Notes: generated by a model not told the origin, from the letters alone. Positions 36,891 through 50,105 are shown, numbered from the stretch's first letter. The stretch is 64,000 nt of DNA from Chamaecrista fasciculata (GCA_003254925.1 QANZ01035165.1:4023-68022), one strand, 5' to 3'. Numbers and translations are program-made.

Positions 36891-39013
36891 TATATTTTTT
36901 AGGTTTTGACATCTTCAAGTAGTAAGACTATTGGCCTAAATGTTTGACAACTTCTAGTGCCTTGACTTTTGGTAAAAAATTTGACAACTTCTAGTATCTA
37001 GATCGCTAGTCCAAAGTTTACATCTTTTAATATTGTCTACTAGTCCAAAGTTTAATATTTACTTAGGGTATTCATCTTGCTATCGGTAATTTTTGGCCAA
37101 TTATCAAATGTCGACAATTAATAATTTGAGTTAATCACTCTTATTTAATAATCATCAACTCATAATAATTTATCAAAATAATCCACAGTTTGAGATTTTA
37201 TGTTAATAATTCATCAAAATACCTCAACTCATAGCTTTAGGGCATTGTCATACATTCCCTTTCAATAATTACACTTGTTAATTTTCTAAATTTATCAAAT
37301 GGTGATAGTTTCGGACCATATGATTTTCAAATTTTCAATATCCTTTCAAATATTTCTTCCAATTCAATGAAAGTTTTTTGTACTGAAACCACTGCTAGGG
37401 TTATAACTTTCATGAAAAACAAAAATTGTTGATCTTATAAACTTATTGTCTCTTATAGAGAACAATAGTGAAACTTTTATATTCTCTTCCTTTTTGTGAA
37501 AATCATTCTCTACGTGATGTATATTACGCTTCTAGCGTATTTTTAACTTTTTGGTTGTTCTACCAATACTCATTCATTGAAAATGACTAGTCTTGTAAAT
37601 ATATATTTACATAAAGATATATGATCCTTAAACTTCATGTTCTTCAATGACAACCACAAAAAAAATGCATTTGTCATATCATCATCACCATCTCTACTAG
37701 AGATATGTGGTGTCAAAAATTTCAAAAATCAATTCATATTGTCAATTGCATTCCTATCTCATATTAATATAAATGTACATATATTGACATTAGTCTTCAA
37801 GACTATCAATAAACATTCGTATCATTTTCAATAGCTACATAATTGGCACTGATAATTCCTTAAAATGGACTAGCTAGCTTCAAGGCCAATATTAAACAAT
37901 GTTTCAATTGAAATGATAAAATAGTCAATTCTATCATAATAAACTCATATAAATTATTAGCCTTCAAGGCTATTATTAGCCAAACTTTTACTTTTGGCAA
38001 ATTACTAATATGTGCAACAATTATTTATATGCACTTACAAATAACATGGCTTTAAGCCATAAAAAATCTTCAACAACTATAACACATCTATCAATAGTTT
38101 ATCAATATATATATTGACTCATAGCCTTCTAGGCTATTATCAACTAATTTCAATAACTAGGTATTTACATTTTATAGATGTATAAAAATGTGACATTATC
38201 TTTTCATCACATCGATAAATAGATAAAATTATCAATTTCATCAAATCAAATATGATATGGCTTCAGGTCATTTCTTATATAACCTTCACCTTTTGAAGGT
38301 GATAATAATAAATTTAAATATAAAATAGATCATAAACATGCTTAAATATAAATAATTCAAAAGTAAGAATAAGACTTTCTTACATTCAATGAATGATGAA
38401 GAGACATGTTAAAATTACTTTGCTCTAATTCGGTAGAGACTCGTGCTGATAACATATTATAAACCAAATAGAAAATGTGAAGAAGGGAAAATAAAGACAC
38501 AAAATAGATACACAAATTAATCTTCAAAAGGCTTAGTTCTTCAAGAACTATCCTATATGCTCCATTGATGTAGCTCTTCAAGAGCTCATCTTCATATCAT
38601 ATTATTATGTTTATTCTCAATTACAATTTTATAGAAGGGAGCCTCTTATTTATAGGACTCATGTCATAAAGTATGATTAAGGGCACCATAATGCACCTTT
38701 AAACACACATATTTCATGGAAAAGTTACAAAAAGACTAAATTGATGGAGTCATGATAAAATTGTAGAGATATTACAATAAGAGAAAAAGGCTTCATGGAT
38801 GTAGTCATCCACATATTACATATTTACTACATAAATTTTAAATATAACAATTAAAATTCTAAATTATTGGCATAGCTAATTTCCAAAAGATTTGATCTAA
38901 AACCCTCCCAATAGTGACCTAAAATTAGCTTAAAAAACTATCTAAAACATAAGGACCCCTAATATTATTCTAATTTCTCCCAAAGTTTTATTCTAAAATC
39001 CTAGGATATCACA

Positions 39014-40064
39014 TTTCCAGTTCAATTTAGTCCAACTATCAAAATAATTTTTAAGGTCATACCAACTTATTCTTTTGTCTGAATAGTGGTCGAACTGTCT
39101 AGTTCGACTTGATTCTAGCAACATTGGTTTTTATATAGTTTTATATGTTTTAAATATAAAAAATAAAAGTAGAATTTGCAGCTCGTGACAACTGTATGGG
39201 AGTCACGTGAAAAAAAAATACATAAACTTACATAGTTGAATTTCGGCCTAAAAAAGAAAAGGAAGAGGAACAAGATAATGTCCACATAGAAGTAGAATTT
39301 ACAGTTCTTGTTAGTAACATTCAACACAAACTAAGCCTCAAGAGACTTAGAAATGATGACCAAGAAAGGGAAGAAGGAGAAGCAAGTGAGGGCACACAAA
39401 GAAAGCAAGAAGAGACAATTGCACAATGAAGACTAAGAATGAAGATTTCTACAATGCAAATGGTGGTATACTACTTACAAATGAAAAGGGCTAAGGAGGC
39501 GATCCAATACAAGCCCCATAGGGCACCATGTTGTGTAATCAACTAAAATTGTCGAGGTATAGGAGTTGCCTCGACAGTTAGAGCACTTAGGGACTTGGGC
39601 CTATTTGGTATGACAATAAGGGTTTAATATCTCCAGTACCAATATGATACTGAAGCTACAATGTATTTTGCCTATTTTTTTGCACCAATAATTTTCTTTT
39701 ACAATATCATTCCAATAACATAACTTTTTCATTCAAATAACTACCCAATTACAATATCATTCCTATAATATAACTCATATTTCCCTAGTGCCTATAATTC
39801 CAAACTTTCTAGCCAAAGATGGCACAAGTGGAGAAAAAGGGAAATTTGATATTTGATACTTGATACTTGATGAAAGGCTATTGATAATGTTTTTAACAAA
39901 AAGGTTAATGATGTCATAGAAGACGAGAAATTCTAATGATGCCATAGATAAACCTCATGTTAAAATCATGAATTTATTATATTAGATAATCTGATATTAG
40001 TTATTATATATATTTATCTATATGATAGGATCTAATGATTCAATTTATCTTATGCATCTTCCAA
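39014..40064. other. Unannotated spacer left of the Helitron
   Basis: AT-rich DNA with no protein I recognise. A purine-rich stretch at about 39340-39430 is not a convincing gene. Confidence 0.4.
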
Positions 40065-41557
40065 TCTATTATAATATATAAAAGCAGACGTCATGAAGCC
40101 CTGCATGCCAAATGTACATGAAGGAGCTTTTCACCATTTTGTCATGTGGCAAAACCATTAATTGTCATGTAAAATCATAAAACCATGAATGTAATTGTCC
40201 ATGTGGAATTTTCTAATAATTATTAATTTTAATAATATCTTGTAACATTATTGATATACTCCTTTTCATTTATGTATATTAAGTTTGTCAACTTATCGCA
40301 TTTATTCAAACGTTTCTAAAAAATACCTCCTTGTCGACATAACATGCTAAATATGGTATAATCATAATGTAATGTATTTTAATTATCTTTATGTACTGTA
40401 ATGTAATTGGGCTATTACGAGAAAGAATGCAAAATTTAAGTTTTGACTATCATTATTTCTTGGTTTATACCAATTTAATGTTTGACTAATCACATTTAAT
40501 TCCTATTTCTATCGCTTAAGCACGACTCACGCCCCTGACTTCCTCTGTTCACCATTAACTATTTGATTTTCTACTGCCTATAAGTTCATGGCTGAGTTAG
40601 TTTTTGATATTACATCACTGAGCTTTTGTTTGGATAATTATTTTCTTTTTCACTTAAAAGCTATGGCGAAACATTTTCACGTTGTGTGAGCCGACCCAAT
40701 TCGGAGGAATTAATTTTATGCTGCAGAAGAGTAAATCCTTGGGAAGATAATGAGGAAATCATACCTTTGAGAATTGATTGTAGCCCCAATGACGAAGCTG
40801 AAGGATGACGTCAAATTTGCACCCATTGTGAGTTTGCTCATTTCTATCATCATATATATATTTACCTAACAAACAATATTTTTTTTTCAGGCCTGCTACA
40901 ACAACTAATTCAACTATTGGTAAGTTCTCTTTGATTCCATTTTAAAGTACGTTCACCCACAATCATATATAAAAGACTAAAAGGAGAGCACATCTTGTAG
41001 TTGCCTGCCACGTGTCACTATGACTTCAATTGTCATAAAAACTTTTTATGACTCTTCGACCAATGAATGTGATCCACGTCCTTTATCATTTTATTTAATA
41101 TTTTTAGATGACCAATTTATATACACATGTCAATCATGACACTAAGAGAACCAATCACGTTTGATTTATATGCCAACATTGCAATCGAAAGTTTGACATG
41201 TGTTTATTATCCTTTTCGTCATATGAATTTCGTGAAAGCCAATTTTAGAATTCACCAATAATTATTTATTATGATTACCAAATTATGATCAAGACGAATC
41301 ACACAATAACCTATATTTAGAATGATTTTTTAAATGTATTCAATTAAATTATGATTTTGGCCAAGTCATAATGTACTCGAATTGATTTGTAGTAAATGAA
41401 TTTTAAAAACATACCATATCTGATTAATACTGATAATTAAAAAATGATCATTCCTATCACAAATTTTCCAGTATAAAGGTCCCATGATAAAAGTTGTGCC
41501 AACACCAAAATTCCACGCCGTAATTTTTTTTCTAGATGGATTTTTAGATATGCGAGT

Positions 41558-42441
41558 ATGATGAACCAAAAGTTTGATCGCATTTCGGCCATTAATCCTG
41601 TCATTCGACCCAACTTCACAATCAAGGTTCGCATTGTTTGTTTATGGCATCGGGCATCATACAGCTATGATAAATCAGCGGATGCAGGCGAGGGCATGAT
41701 CGAATTTGTGCTTTGTGACAGTGAGGTGATTTGTGATTTATTAATTTGTATATTATATAATGTGTTTTCATATCTGTATCAATCTTTATTATACTCTAAT
41801 GAGTTTGAAAATTTTAATTTTTTATAACCACATTATTTATATATATATATATATATATATCTTATGGTTCATCATTCGTATACAATATTATTTGCAATTA
41901 AACAATATTTTAGAGATTCTAATTCATATCCTTTAATTTTTTTTTACATAGGAAAAACGTCATATCCGTCACACTGTGGGCCCAATTTGCAGATCAAGTG
42001 ATGCATTATATGTCTAATCACAATGATGGTCCTATTATTATGGTCGTCCAATGGGCTCGAATCAAGGATTTTAATGGAGTGCGTCAGGTGACAAATTCTT
42101 ATTATGCAACCCGTGTTCTCATGAATCTTGATATTCCTCTTTTCAAAGAATTCATGGATTCTCTCGGACCGGATGATCTGATGATTCCGAATTCAACTTC
42201 TTCGAAAAATGCTACATCACTCTCTGGTGAATCGGTGGTTCACGTCAATGACCTATATGAAGCATCCGACCAAACCATTTGTTCTATTATTGCTACCGTC
42301 CTGAAGGTTGATACTGACTTGGGTTGGTTTTATGAAGCATGCAAAAGGTGCTCTTCAAAAGTCAACCCTTCTGGTCGAGGCTTCCATTGTGATAAGTGTT
42401 TCCAACTTTATCCGAGTTGCCAAATCAAGTATAGTTTATAA
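41558..42441 (+). CDS. RPA1-like single-strand DNA-binding protein of the Helitron
   Basis: Exon 1 (41558-41727) encodes INPVIRPNFTIKVRIVCLWH and EFVLCDSE, the start of an RPA1-type OB fold. An intron with GTGATT donor and TACATAG acceptor (about 41728-41951) follows. Exon 2 encodes a second OB-like part (WARIKDFNGVRQVTNSYYAT) and the C-terminal zinc finger CKRCSSKVNPSGRGFHCDKC. In the family this protein coats single-stranded DNA; in Helitrons it is thought to help rolling-circle transposition. As I read the splice, the phases of the two exons do not agree by one base. The gene may therefore be broken, or use another site. It is short compared with host RPA1 (about 600 aa). Confidence 0.65.
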
Positions 42442-43754
42442 ATGAAGAAAATAAATGAAATTTCTTTATATACAATCTACTTTTGTTTACGCTGAAAATA
42501 AAATACAGCATAGTTTCGTTCATAAAGTCCATATATTTTTTAGTCTACATGAATGGCAATTAAGAATAACAAATTACATATTTTACTTTGATCAAACGTA
42601 TATCTTAATCATCGTAATTGTTAATAAATTTTGGATAAAAAATTTAATAATTGAAATTAACCTTTTTACCAAAAAAAAAAAGATTATTAACCAATTTGAG
42701 ATAACAAAATTATGATGACATCAATTTGAGGGATACCTAAATCATAATTAAATACGCAAATTAAATCATATAAAATTAATTGCATGATACCAAATTAGTG
42801 TGTAGTAGCAAATTTGATGTCTAGATAATGGTAATAAATCATCATTATATCTACATCATAGTATTATGTATTGGAAGACACATTTAAATTAAGGAAAGAC
42901 ATCACATTGTATTTGGTGTATGTAATAGGAAATTGTTATGATTATAATTTATGGCAACGCATTAATTATACATATAAACAAATTTGGTAGACATCGATCT
43001 CATATCTAACATCATTTAAAAAATANTATCAATTCTTGGGTAAGTAATATATCAAATTGTGGACACCAAGCAATATGTAATTAATTTTGGAATTAAATGA
43101 GATGTCTTTGCGTCATACTACTTATAATCTATTTAGTAAATTCTTCTAATTCGAAATATGAAAAAAAATGTAATTATATATTTAAAAAAATACTGGACAC
43201 CAAGCAATATATATATTATAATAGGTTTGACTTAGACACCAAGTAATATCTTTACCAGAATAAGGAAAATCCAAATTTGGTAATTTTGTCATATATCAAG
43301 CTAATTGATATTTATTATCAATCATACAGGAAAGACATTTTAAATACTGATTTTATGTATATAAACACAATTGAACTATAATATTAATGTGTCGCCCAAT
43401 TTGACTCTTACAACAAATACCTGACAGATAAACTAATTATCAATTATCAAAAACATATCTCATATACTTATTTATCTAAATAAATAGTTTATATATGAAA
43501 AGTCATGTATTTCTCAGTCATATTTGATAAATTCAATTTCCATACATTTATTATATATTATAAATAGCACTATCATTAAATCTTAATTACCAAGCACTAA
43601 TTAACAGATGTCAACAATGACAGATTGAATCACCCATTTTGAATATTCAAATTATAATTAAAACCAATATTTGGTTAGCTATATTATTTGTTAATTTTCT
43701 TATAAGGAAATAAAATCATGTTCTTATGAAATATTAACTTTTTATATGATCTTA

Positions 43755-44440
43755 TAAAGAAATGTTAACTTTTTTACCACATACGCTTATTTTTATATCA
43801 AGATGATAAATATTTGTCATATAAATCAAACATCTACTACCCTACAAATAAGGAAGTAAAATCGTGATCATACATCTAATTTTAAGATCTTATAAATGAA
43901 TGTTAACTTTTTTCCACACGCTTATTTTTATATCAAGATGATAAATATTAATTATATAGATCAAACATCTACTACCCTAAAAATAAGGAAGTTGACATCT
44001 AACGTTAATTACTTTAGTATCTAATAAATTCAAAATACTTTAGTATCTAATGAAAATTCAAATTCAAATTCATTAGGAATTAAAATTCATGAGATATAAA
44101 AATAAACGAATCATATGAACATTCAAATTAAAGTATAGTTTTTGGCCAAAAAAAAATTAAAGTATAGTTTGTAAAATGCACTTTTTTTAAAAAAGAAAAG
44201 AACGATATGATATATGGTTCATGGTATTAATTATATCGTTTTCCATCTCATATATTTAACACGTTGCTATATTTATAATTCTAACCCAGAGAAACATGAT
44301 TAATTAAAAACGTCAATGAAAATTCAAATTCAAATTCATTAGGAATTAAAATAAGCGTATGGAATTAAAATTTCTAAGATATAAAAATAAACGAATCATA
44401 TTAACATTCAAATCAAAGTATAGTTTTTAAAAAAAACAAA
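43755..44440 (+). repeat. Internal duplications inside the Helitron
   Basis: A block with TATCAAGATGATAAATATT and AAACATCTACTACCCTA occurs twice (about 43760-43860 and 43905-43995). A block with AAATTCATTAGGAATTAAAA and AAATAAACGAATCATAT also occurs twice (about 44055-44170 and 44317-44430). The cause is unknown; the DNA is AT-rich and non-coding. Confidence 0.65.
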
Positions 44441-45862
44441 AAAGAAGAAGAACGGTTATAAATGTTACGTTCAATCTTTAATTGGTCATTTTATATTACT
44501 GGAATTGAAGATACAATATTTATATGGTACCTAATTTAATTATCAAAGCCTATCATCTTCCTAATCAAATATTATATATTCGACAATATAAGAGTCAATT
44601 TCCAAATATAAGGTACTAGAAATTTCTAATGCATTGAGTGCATCAATAGCCATATATAGTGCAAGATTACCAAGATTAAATATTGCTAATATTACTCCAT
44701 TTTTTTTTTATGGAATCATTTGTTATGATTCTCAAATGCATTTAATGCTTATTAATTTTTTACATGTATAGTCGCAAATCTAAATTTAGGTGTCAATATA
44801 ATTTAGTCAATAAATAGTACTGATTATGCTTAGAAAGGTAAAATCAATCAAAATTAATGTTAAATTGTTAAGTATAATCAAAATTAATGAATTAATCACC
44901 ATCTATAGCCTAATTATAATAGGCATGTGACTTGGTGTATAAGTTATCTTGATATGTAAAATCGCATTGGGGAATGAATGATGTTAAAGTTATTATTGGT
45001 ATTTATATAATTTGTATTAATTTGCCTGGTATTAATATGATTGGTATTAATATATTTGGTATTAAAAAGTGGGTACATGGCAGGGGCAGGAGAAAGAAAC
45101 CCAAGACTTTAATTGGCGTTTTGTCACATTTTAATTTAAAGCTTTTGGATAATGACATTTTTTAATTACGCTATTAAAAAGATGGAGACATCAACGTAGA
45201 CTCCAGCCGAACCGTAGATACTAAAGTATATTTTAGCAACAGAAAAAAAGAATTAAGTCTCTACCAAATTGGTGTCATCATAATTTCCATATATTATTGG
45301 GTCTACATCTCTGGCAAGTAAGAATTAGAAATGATATATCATGTCTAGAATAAAATTACATTTTAATCATTAAATTTGTTACTAAATTATGATTTAATAA
45401 TTAAATAGTAAAAATACACTTTTTGGTAATAAATCTTAACAAACATAAGCTATTTTGCCTTTACAAAATTATAGTCCACAGACTACAAATATAATTAGTG
45501 TTTTTAAAAAGATCACGGATAAAATATATATATATATATTAATATTTAAAAATTAAATTATAATTTTAAGATAAATAATTAGAAACTAAGGACCAGTTTC
45601 ATTTCCTTCTTTAAAAGTACTTTTTTATTTTAAAAAATAAAAATAGAAAAACATGTTTAATGTCATTATTTTATTTGAAGTTTAAAATTCAAAGTTCAAA
45701 ATACTTTTGAAAATTTAAAAAACATGAAATTAGTAAATATTGTTCTAGACTGCCAAATAAGTTCTAAAAAATTGTTTCTAGAGATAAGAATGAAACACGC
45801 CATAAGTTTCCTCTTTTATTTAAATTTGAGATTGGTGAAATGTACTAATTGCAGTTTAATAT

Positions 45863-48247
45863 ATGCAGGGGTTCAATGAGCCTACAAACTCACATACCGC
45901 TATACCTATGCCCATACCAAGCTATGTACATGTCGACAACACATCCAACTCACTGTTGATGAAAGAGCTAAGTTACAATGTAGATGATTTGTTATCACAA
46001 AAGGATAGGCTGATTAACTCACTCACACCTCAGCAGAAACATATTTTGAATACCGTCATGGATGCATGCTATAGCGATGGGGGAGGATTTTCTTTTTCAA
46101 TGGATTTGGTGATACCGGCAAGACATTTGTATGGAACACACTTACCACAGCTATCCGTTCTAAAGGAGATATTGTTCTGGTAGGTACAGGATATAAACAC
46201 AATTCAATGTGTTATACAAATGAATTAATTAGTGGTGTGTCAATATGATGTTTTTTAAATCCTATTTACGTAATCAATAATAATGTTTTCTCTTTACACA
46301 GTTGCATCAAGTGGCATTGCTTCTCAACTAATTCTAGGAGGGCGTACAACACACTCTAGATTCGGCATACCAATTGAGTGCAACGAAGAGAGTACGTGTA
46401 ATATATCGCAAAGAAGTGACCTAGCCGAACTCATTATTAAGTCCACACTTATAATATGGGATGAGGCTCCAATGACACATCGCCATTGCTTCGAGACTCT
46501 CGATAGAACACTTAGAGATATTATGAGGCACTCAAATACTGAAAGTTTCGACAAACCATTCGAAGGAAAGGTTGTTGTACTTGGCGGGGACTTCAGACAA
46601 ATTCTTCCAGTCATACCTGGAGGATCAAGACAAGATATAGTACTCTCAACTATCAATTCATCTTACTTGTGGTCATCATGAAAGATGCTTAATCTCACAC
46701 AAAACATGAGATTACATTCAGACTGATCTACTCATCAACTGAAGCAGGTTAGTGAGTTTTCCAATTGGTTATTAGACAATAGGGATGGAAATATTGGAAC
46801 TAACATTAGCGATGAACAGTCTAAGATTGTATTTCCTAGCGATATGTGTTGGATATTATTATAAAATAATAATACTTCATTAAAACATGTTGCTATGGGA
46901 GTTTTGGTTTTTTTTTGGACCGTTGGCTCATGGTGATTAAAAGCCATTGAAGATATAATGAAAGGCAAATGAATAGTTTAAATAAGGCATACGTTGGAAT
47001 AGAATTAAAGGCAATTGAAGGGCATATACGTTCGAATTGAAGCAACATAAAGAGGGAATAAAAACTAGATAATTAAGATATTATGTCTATATGGAACATG
47101 TATATATAAGTGTCATGTTTGGTAAAAAAAATGAGAATGTGATAGAGTGTGAGTGTGTGACGTAGAGAAAATAAATAATATTATAATACACATGTGTTTT
47201 ATATATTTGGATAGAGAAAAGGTGTGGGGGTGCATGAGAGTCCTATCTATCACCTTTGTGCAGAGGTGATAGTTCAAACAGGCGAGTACTGGGCTGTTGT
47301 ATCCTGGAGGTAACACGTCAGTGTACCCAATGCACCGGGTGATATGACTAAATCAACCCGTGGGAGGCGTGAAATTACCTTAAAGAAAGCGAGATATCCG
47401 TGCCTCAGCCCAGGACCACGCATTTTGTTTTACACTTTTACTAACAATTTTATCTTGTTTTAGTGTTTCTCTTATTTTCAGGTAGCAACTCCAACAATAT
47501 GTTGGTAAGAAATTCAGGTCTACCAATCCAATCCATTGGTAGCACTATATATGGTGATATGTTTGAAAAATACAATGACGAAGGAAACTTTAGAGACAGA
47601 GCCATTCTTTCACCCACCTTAGATGATGTCCATGAAGTCAACGAGATGTTGCTTGACCAATTACCCGGAGACGAAAAGTTGTACCTAAGTTCGGATAGTA
47701 TTTGCAAAATCGAGGACAATTGTGATCTGTTGTCTAAACTATACACTACAGAAATACTAAATTCTATCAAAGGTTCCAGTTTACCAAACCACAGAATCCG
47801 GCTTAAGGTTGGAGCTCCGGTAATGCTCATGCGAAACATAGACAAATCAATGGGTCTTTGCAAAGCACAAGATTGATTGTGTCCAGACTTGATGACCAGG
47901 TAATTGAAGCTATCCCATTATCTGGTCGGTCGGCGAGACAGAAAATACTAATTGCAAGGATGTTGATCACTCCTAATTCTAAAATCTTGCTTAAATTTCA
48001 ATGCCGTCAATTCCCGTTGACCATATTTTTTGCAATGACGATCAACAAGAGCCAAGGCCAATCATTGTCGATGGTTGGAGTATATCTACGAAAACCAGTA
48101 TTCACGCATGGTCAGCTATATGTTGCACTTTCCAGAGTTCGTTCCAGGGCCGGCATAACAATACTAATTGCACATTCACCTAAGGACGAAGAAAGCAGGA
48201 AAACTGATAACGTTGTGTATAGAGAAGTATTTCAAAATGTTAGATGA
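45863..48247 (+). pseudogene. Helitron PIF1-type DNA helicase gene, broken
   Basis: Successive stretches match the Helitron helicase family. LLMKELSYNVDDLL and SLTPQQKHILNTVMDA come first. A Walker A motif GDTGKT (frame shifted by one base from the preceding part) follows. An intron at 46184-46301 leads into VASSGIASQLILGGRTTHSRFG, then IIWDEAPMTHR (Walker B) and VVVLGGDFRQILPV. After a stop at 46681, a further stop near 46726 and an LTR-like insertion (about 46854-47480) come LDDVHEVNEMLLDQLPGDEK and [13 protein letters not shown] further shift precedes [17 protein letters not shown] and [10 protein letters not shown]. The order of motifs is complete from Walker A to the C-terminus, but the gene cannot be translated as one protein. 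The N-terminal Rep part is absent. Confidence 0.85.
46854..47480. mobile_element. LTR-like insertion in the helicase gene (copia-type)
   Basis: Helicase homology stops at about 46853 and returns at about 47490. The insert starts TGTTGGATATTATTATAAAA and contains GTATCCTGGAGGTAAC and CCGTGCCTCAGCC, a style I know from plant copia LTRs. No internal region is seen, so it may be a solo LTR. The right end and target duplication are not certain. Confidence 0.55.
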
Positions 48248-48388
48248 CTGATTAATATGAATAAGATAGACTAAATTGTTTTATATTTTACATAATGATA
48301 TTGTTTTGATAATGATATGTTGGATAAGCACTATAGCATGACTATGTACCAAACAAGTACCCTATAACATATTTCTGTAACACGACCA

Positions 48389-48417
48389 CCCGTGCATCGC
48401 ACGGGGTCAAAACCTAG
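48389..48417 (+). other. Helitron 3' terminal hairpin and CTAG end
   Basis: CCCGTGC / ATC loop / GCACGGG forms a perfect 7-bp stem, and CTAG follows nine bases after the stem and a trailing G. This is the classic Helitron termination signal. Confidence 0.85.
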
Positions 48418-49259
48418 TAATAATGAAAAAGAACATCGTGTAAAATTGAAATCACCTCCTCAAGATAAATAAACAGCTCAAATGCTTGTTTAGTAAATGG
48501 TCTTCGGTATATCATATCATGAAAGAAATATACTATATGATCACTTACAGAAAGTAGAACATGCTCAAAAGATCAAAATGAGTGATAGATTGCTTTGAGA
48601 AGGAGGCATTTCTTTATAGGCATTATGAATTTGAAGATAGCAACGAATAAATACTTATTTTGTTATATCTAAATAGGTTAACAATTAGATTAATTTTGTA
48701 ATCTGCACATTGAAGTCTCTCATTTGCATAAAGTGATGATGAGTGATGAGTGTGAAATGACATTAGCATTCTTGGATGAGCCTGTTTCTATATGATCGAT
48801 GTATATGGCCATTTTCCAAAATTTGTGCTTGAGAGAGACAACACAATTTAGAGCAAACATTTAAATATATAAGAACATTAAAATAAATTTATAGAGTGAT
48901 ATGCATTTGGCACCAACGGAATTAGGTAACAATTAGCATTAAAATAAGTTGCAACCGGAGAAGTAGAATGCGATAATTCAGATAGAATTAACTTAAATTG
49001 AGTAAGAGATATTTAGACATGAGAAAGAGGGGAGATAAGAGTGTGATTACATGTAAGGAATATTTACTATGAAAATCAATATTTGTTTTGTGTTTTAAGA
49101 TTTGCTAATTATAATTTATAAGTTACCAAAAACATAGTTTGAGGATCAACATGAAACTAATCCCATAGTTGAGGACTAAAACGGAATAAAAAATAGTTTG
49201 AAGACGAAAATGAAACTAACATCATAATTTGAGAACCAAAACAACCATTTAATAAAAAA
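48418..49259. other. Intergenic, nothing recognised
   Basis: AT-rich DNA between the Helitron and the next repeat. No reading frame or known repeat can be supported. Confidence 0.4.
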
Positions 49260-50105
49260 GAAGATTTACTACTTATATAACATGTAGAGATAACAATCTC
49301 AACTCATTATCCACCAACTCAACCACAAAATTAACTAACCCAACCCAATTCATTTAAATAATTGGTCAAGATGTGTTGGGTCCAAAATTGACCCATTAAA
49401 ATTTGGGTTGGGTAAAACCCATGAGTTACCCAATCCAACCCAAATTTTATATGAACTTCTCAAATTTTGGCTAAATTACAAAATGCCCTCAAATAGTTTC
49501 AAAATTCACAATGTTTGAGGACTAAAATGAAAAATATAAAAATAATTTGGGTCAAAATGTAATTTTGAAAATATTGGAAAAAGGAAAAAATTACAGATTA
49601 GTCTTAAATCTGGAAAATAAATGCAGTTTAGTCCTACAAAACTGCGCATCCAGCGAAAGGAAGATGAATTTCTCAAATTTTTGCAAAAATTACAGAATGC
49701 CCCCAAATATTTTAAAAATTTACAAAAATTTCCCTAGAACATGATATTTTAGGACTAAAATGAATTTTTTTAAAAAAAATAGGGGTCAAAATGTAATTTT
49801 AAGAAAATTCGGGCAACAATAAAGTTGCAGATCAGTCCAAAATCTAAAAAATAAATATAATTTAATCCTAAATCTGAATAATTTAAAATTATTCTCATTA
49901 ATTAATTTATAAATTCAATAATTAAATAATATAAATATTTTAAGATAAGTTCATAAGTTGGGTTGGGTCAACCCTTAATTTTATGGGTTATGACCCACCC
50001 ATGACCTATTTAAAAAATATAAATGGGTCATAAATAAATTATTGACCCATTTATAACCCAACCATTTAAAATCTAACCTAAGCCAACCATTTGCCACCCT
50101 AAACA
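49260..50105. repeat. GGGTTGGGT-ended foldback repeat
   Basis: Copies of (T)TGGGTTGGGT and its complement AACCCAACCC, with TGACCCAT, cluster at both ends (about 49320-49445 and 49955-50100). The middle (49480-49870) is the 'ggactaaa' repeat also found reversed at 17190-17660. It is probably a non-autonomous DNA element. Confidence 0.55.

Larger units (their letters stand above)
34259..38831 (-). mobile_element. Nested 4.6-kb LTR element without visible genes
   Basis: Direct repeats at 34259-34640 and 38455-38831 (about 380 bp) start TGTTATAAACC or TATTATAAACC and end ACAACA or ACTACA. AAAGGGGAG next to the left copy is the purine tract. TGTTATCAGCACGAG (minus) next to the right copy is a primer-site-like motif seen in plant copia elements. 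The flanks gaaat and taaat are a near-exact 5-bp target duplication. The 3.8-kb interior shows no gag or pol and carries two foldback insertions. It looks like a non-autonomous fossil inserted in an older LTR. Confidence 0.75.
32800..39013 (-). mobile_element. Third fragment of the large LTR family, interrupted
   Basis: About 32800-33487, 34112-34258 and 38832-39013 align in order with the right-hand part of the LARD LTRs. They share the GC-rich GGCGGTGGTGG block (33075-33185), AGCTTCGTTGC and the end GATATCACA. The fragment has an LTR end on the right but no left terminus. It is a fossil, split by a MITE and a later LTR element. Confidence 0.7.
40065..48417 (+). mobile_element. Helitron with RPA-like and helicase genes
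   Basis: The 5' end reads A/TCTATTATAATATATAAAAG and the 3' end is a 7-bp hairpin, then CTAG/T, so the element sits between A and T as Helitrons do, with no target duplication. It carries an RPA-like gene (41558-42441) and a PIF1-type helicase gene (45863-48247), both usual Helitron cargo in plants. I see no HUH-type Rep domain, so it is probably not autonomous. A second Helitron-like start (A/TCATATATAAAAG) at 40963 hints at a nested or composite 5' end. The stretch 42450-45860 is AT-rich and non-coding. Confidence 0.8.

Noticed and set aside
46324-46656. 110-residue frame on the minus strand
   Set aside because: It is antisense to the helicase gene; the plus frame carries Walker B and other helicase motifs.
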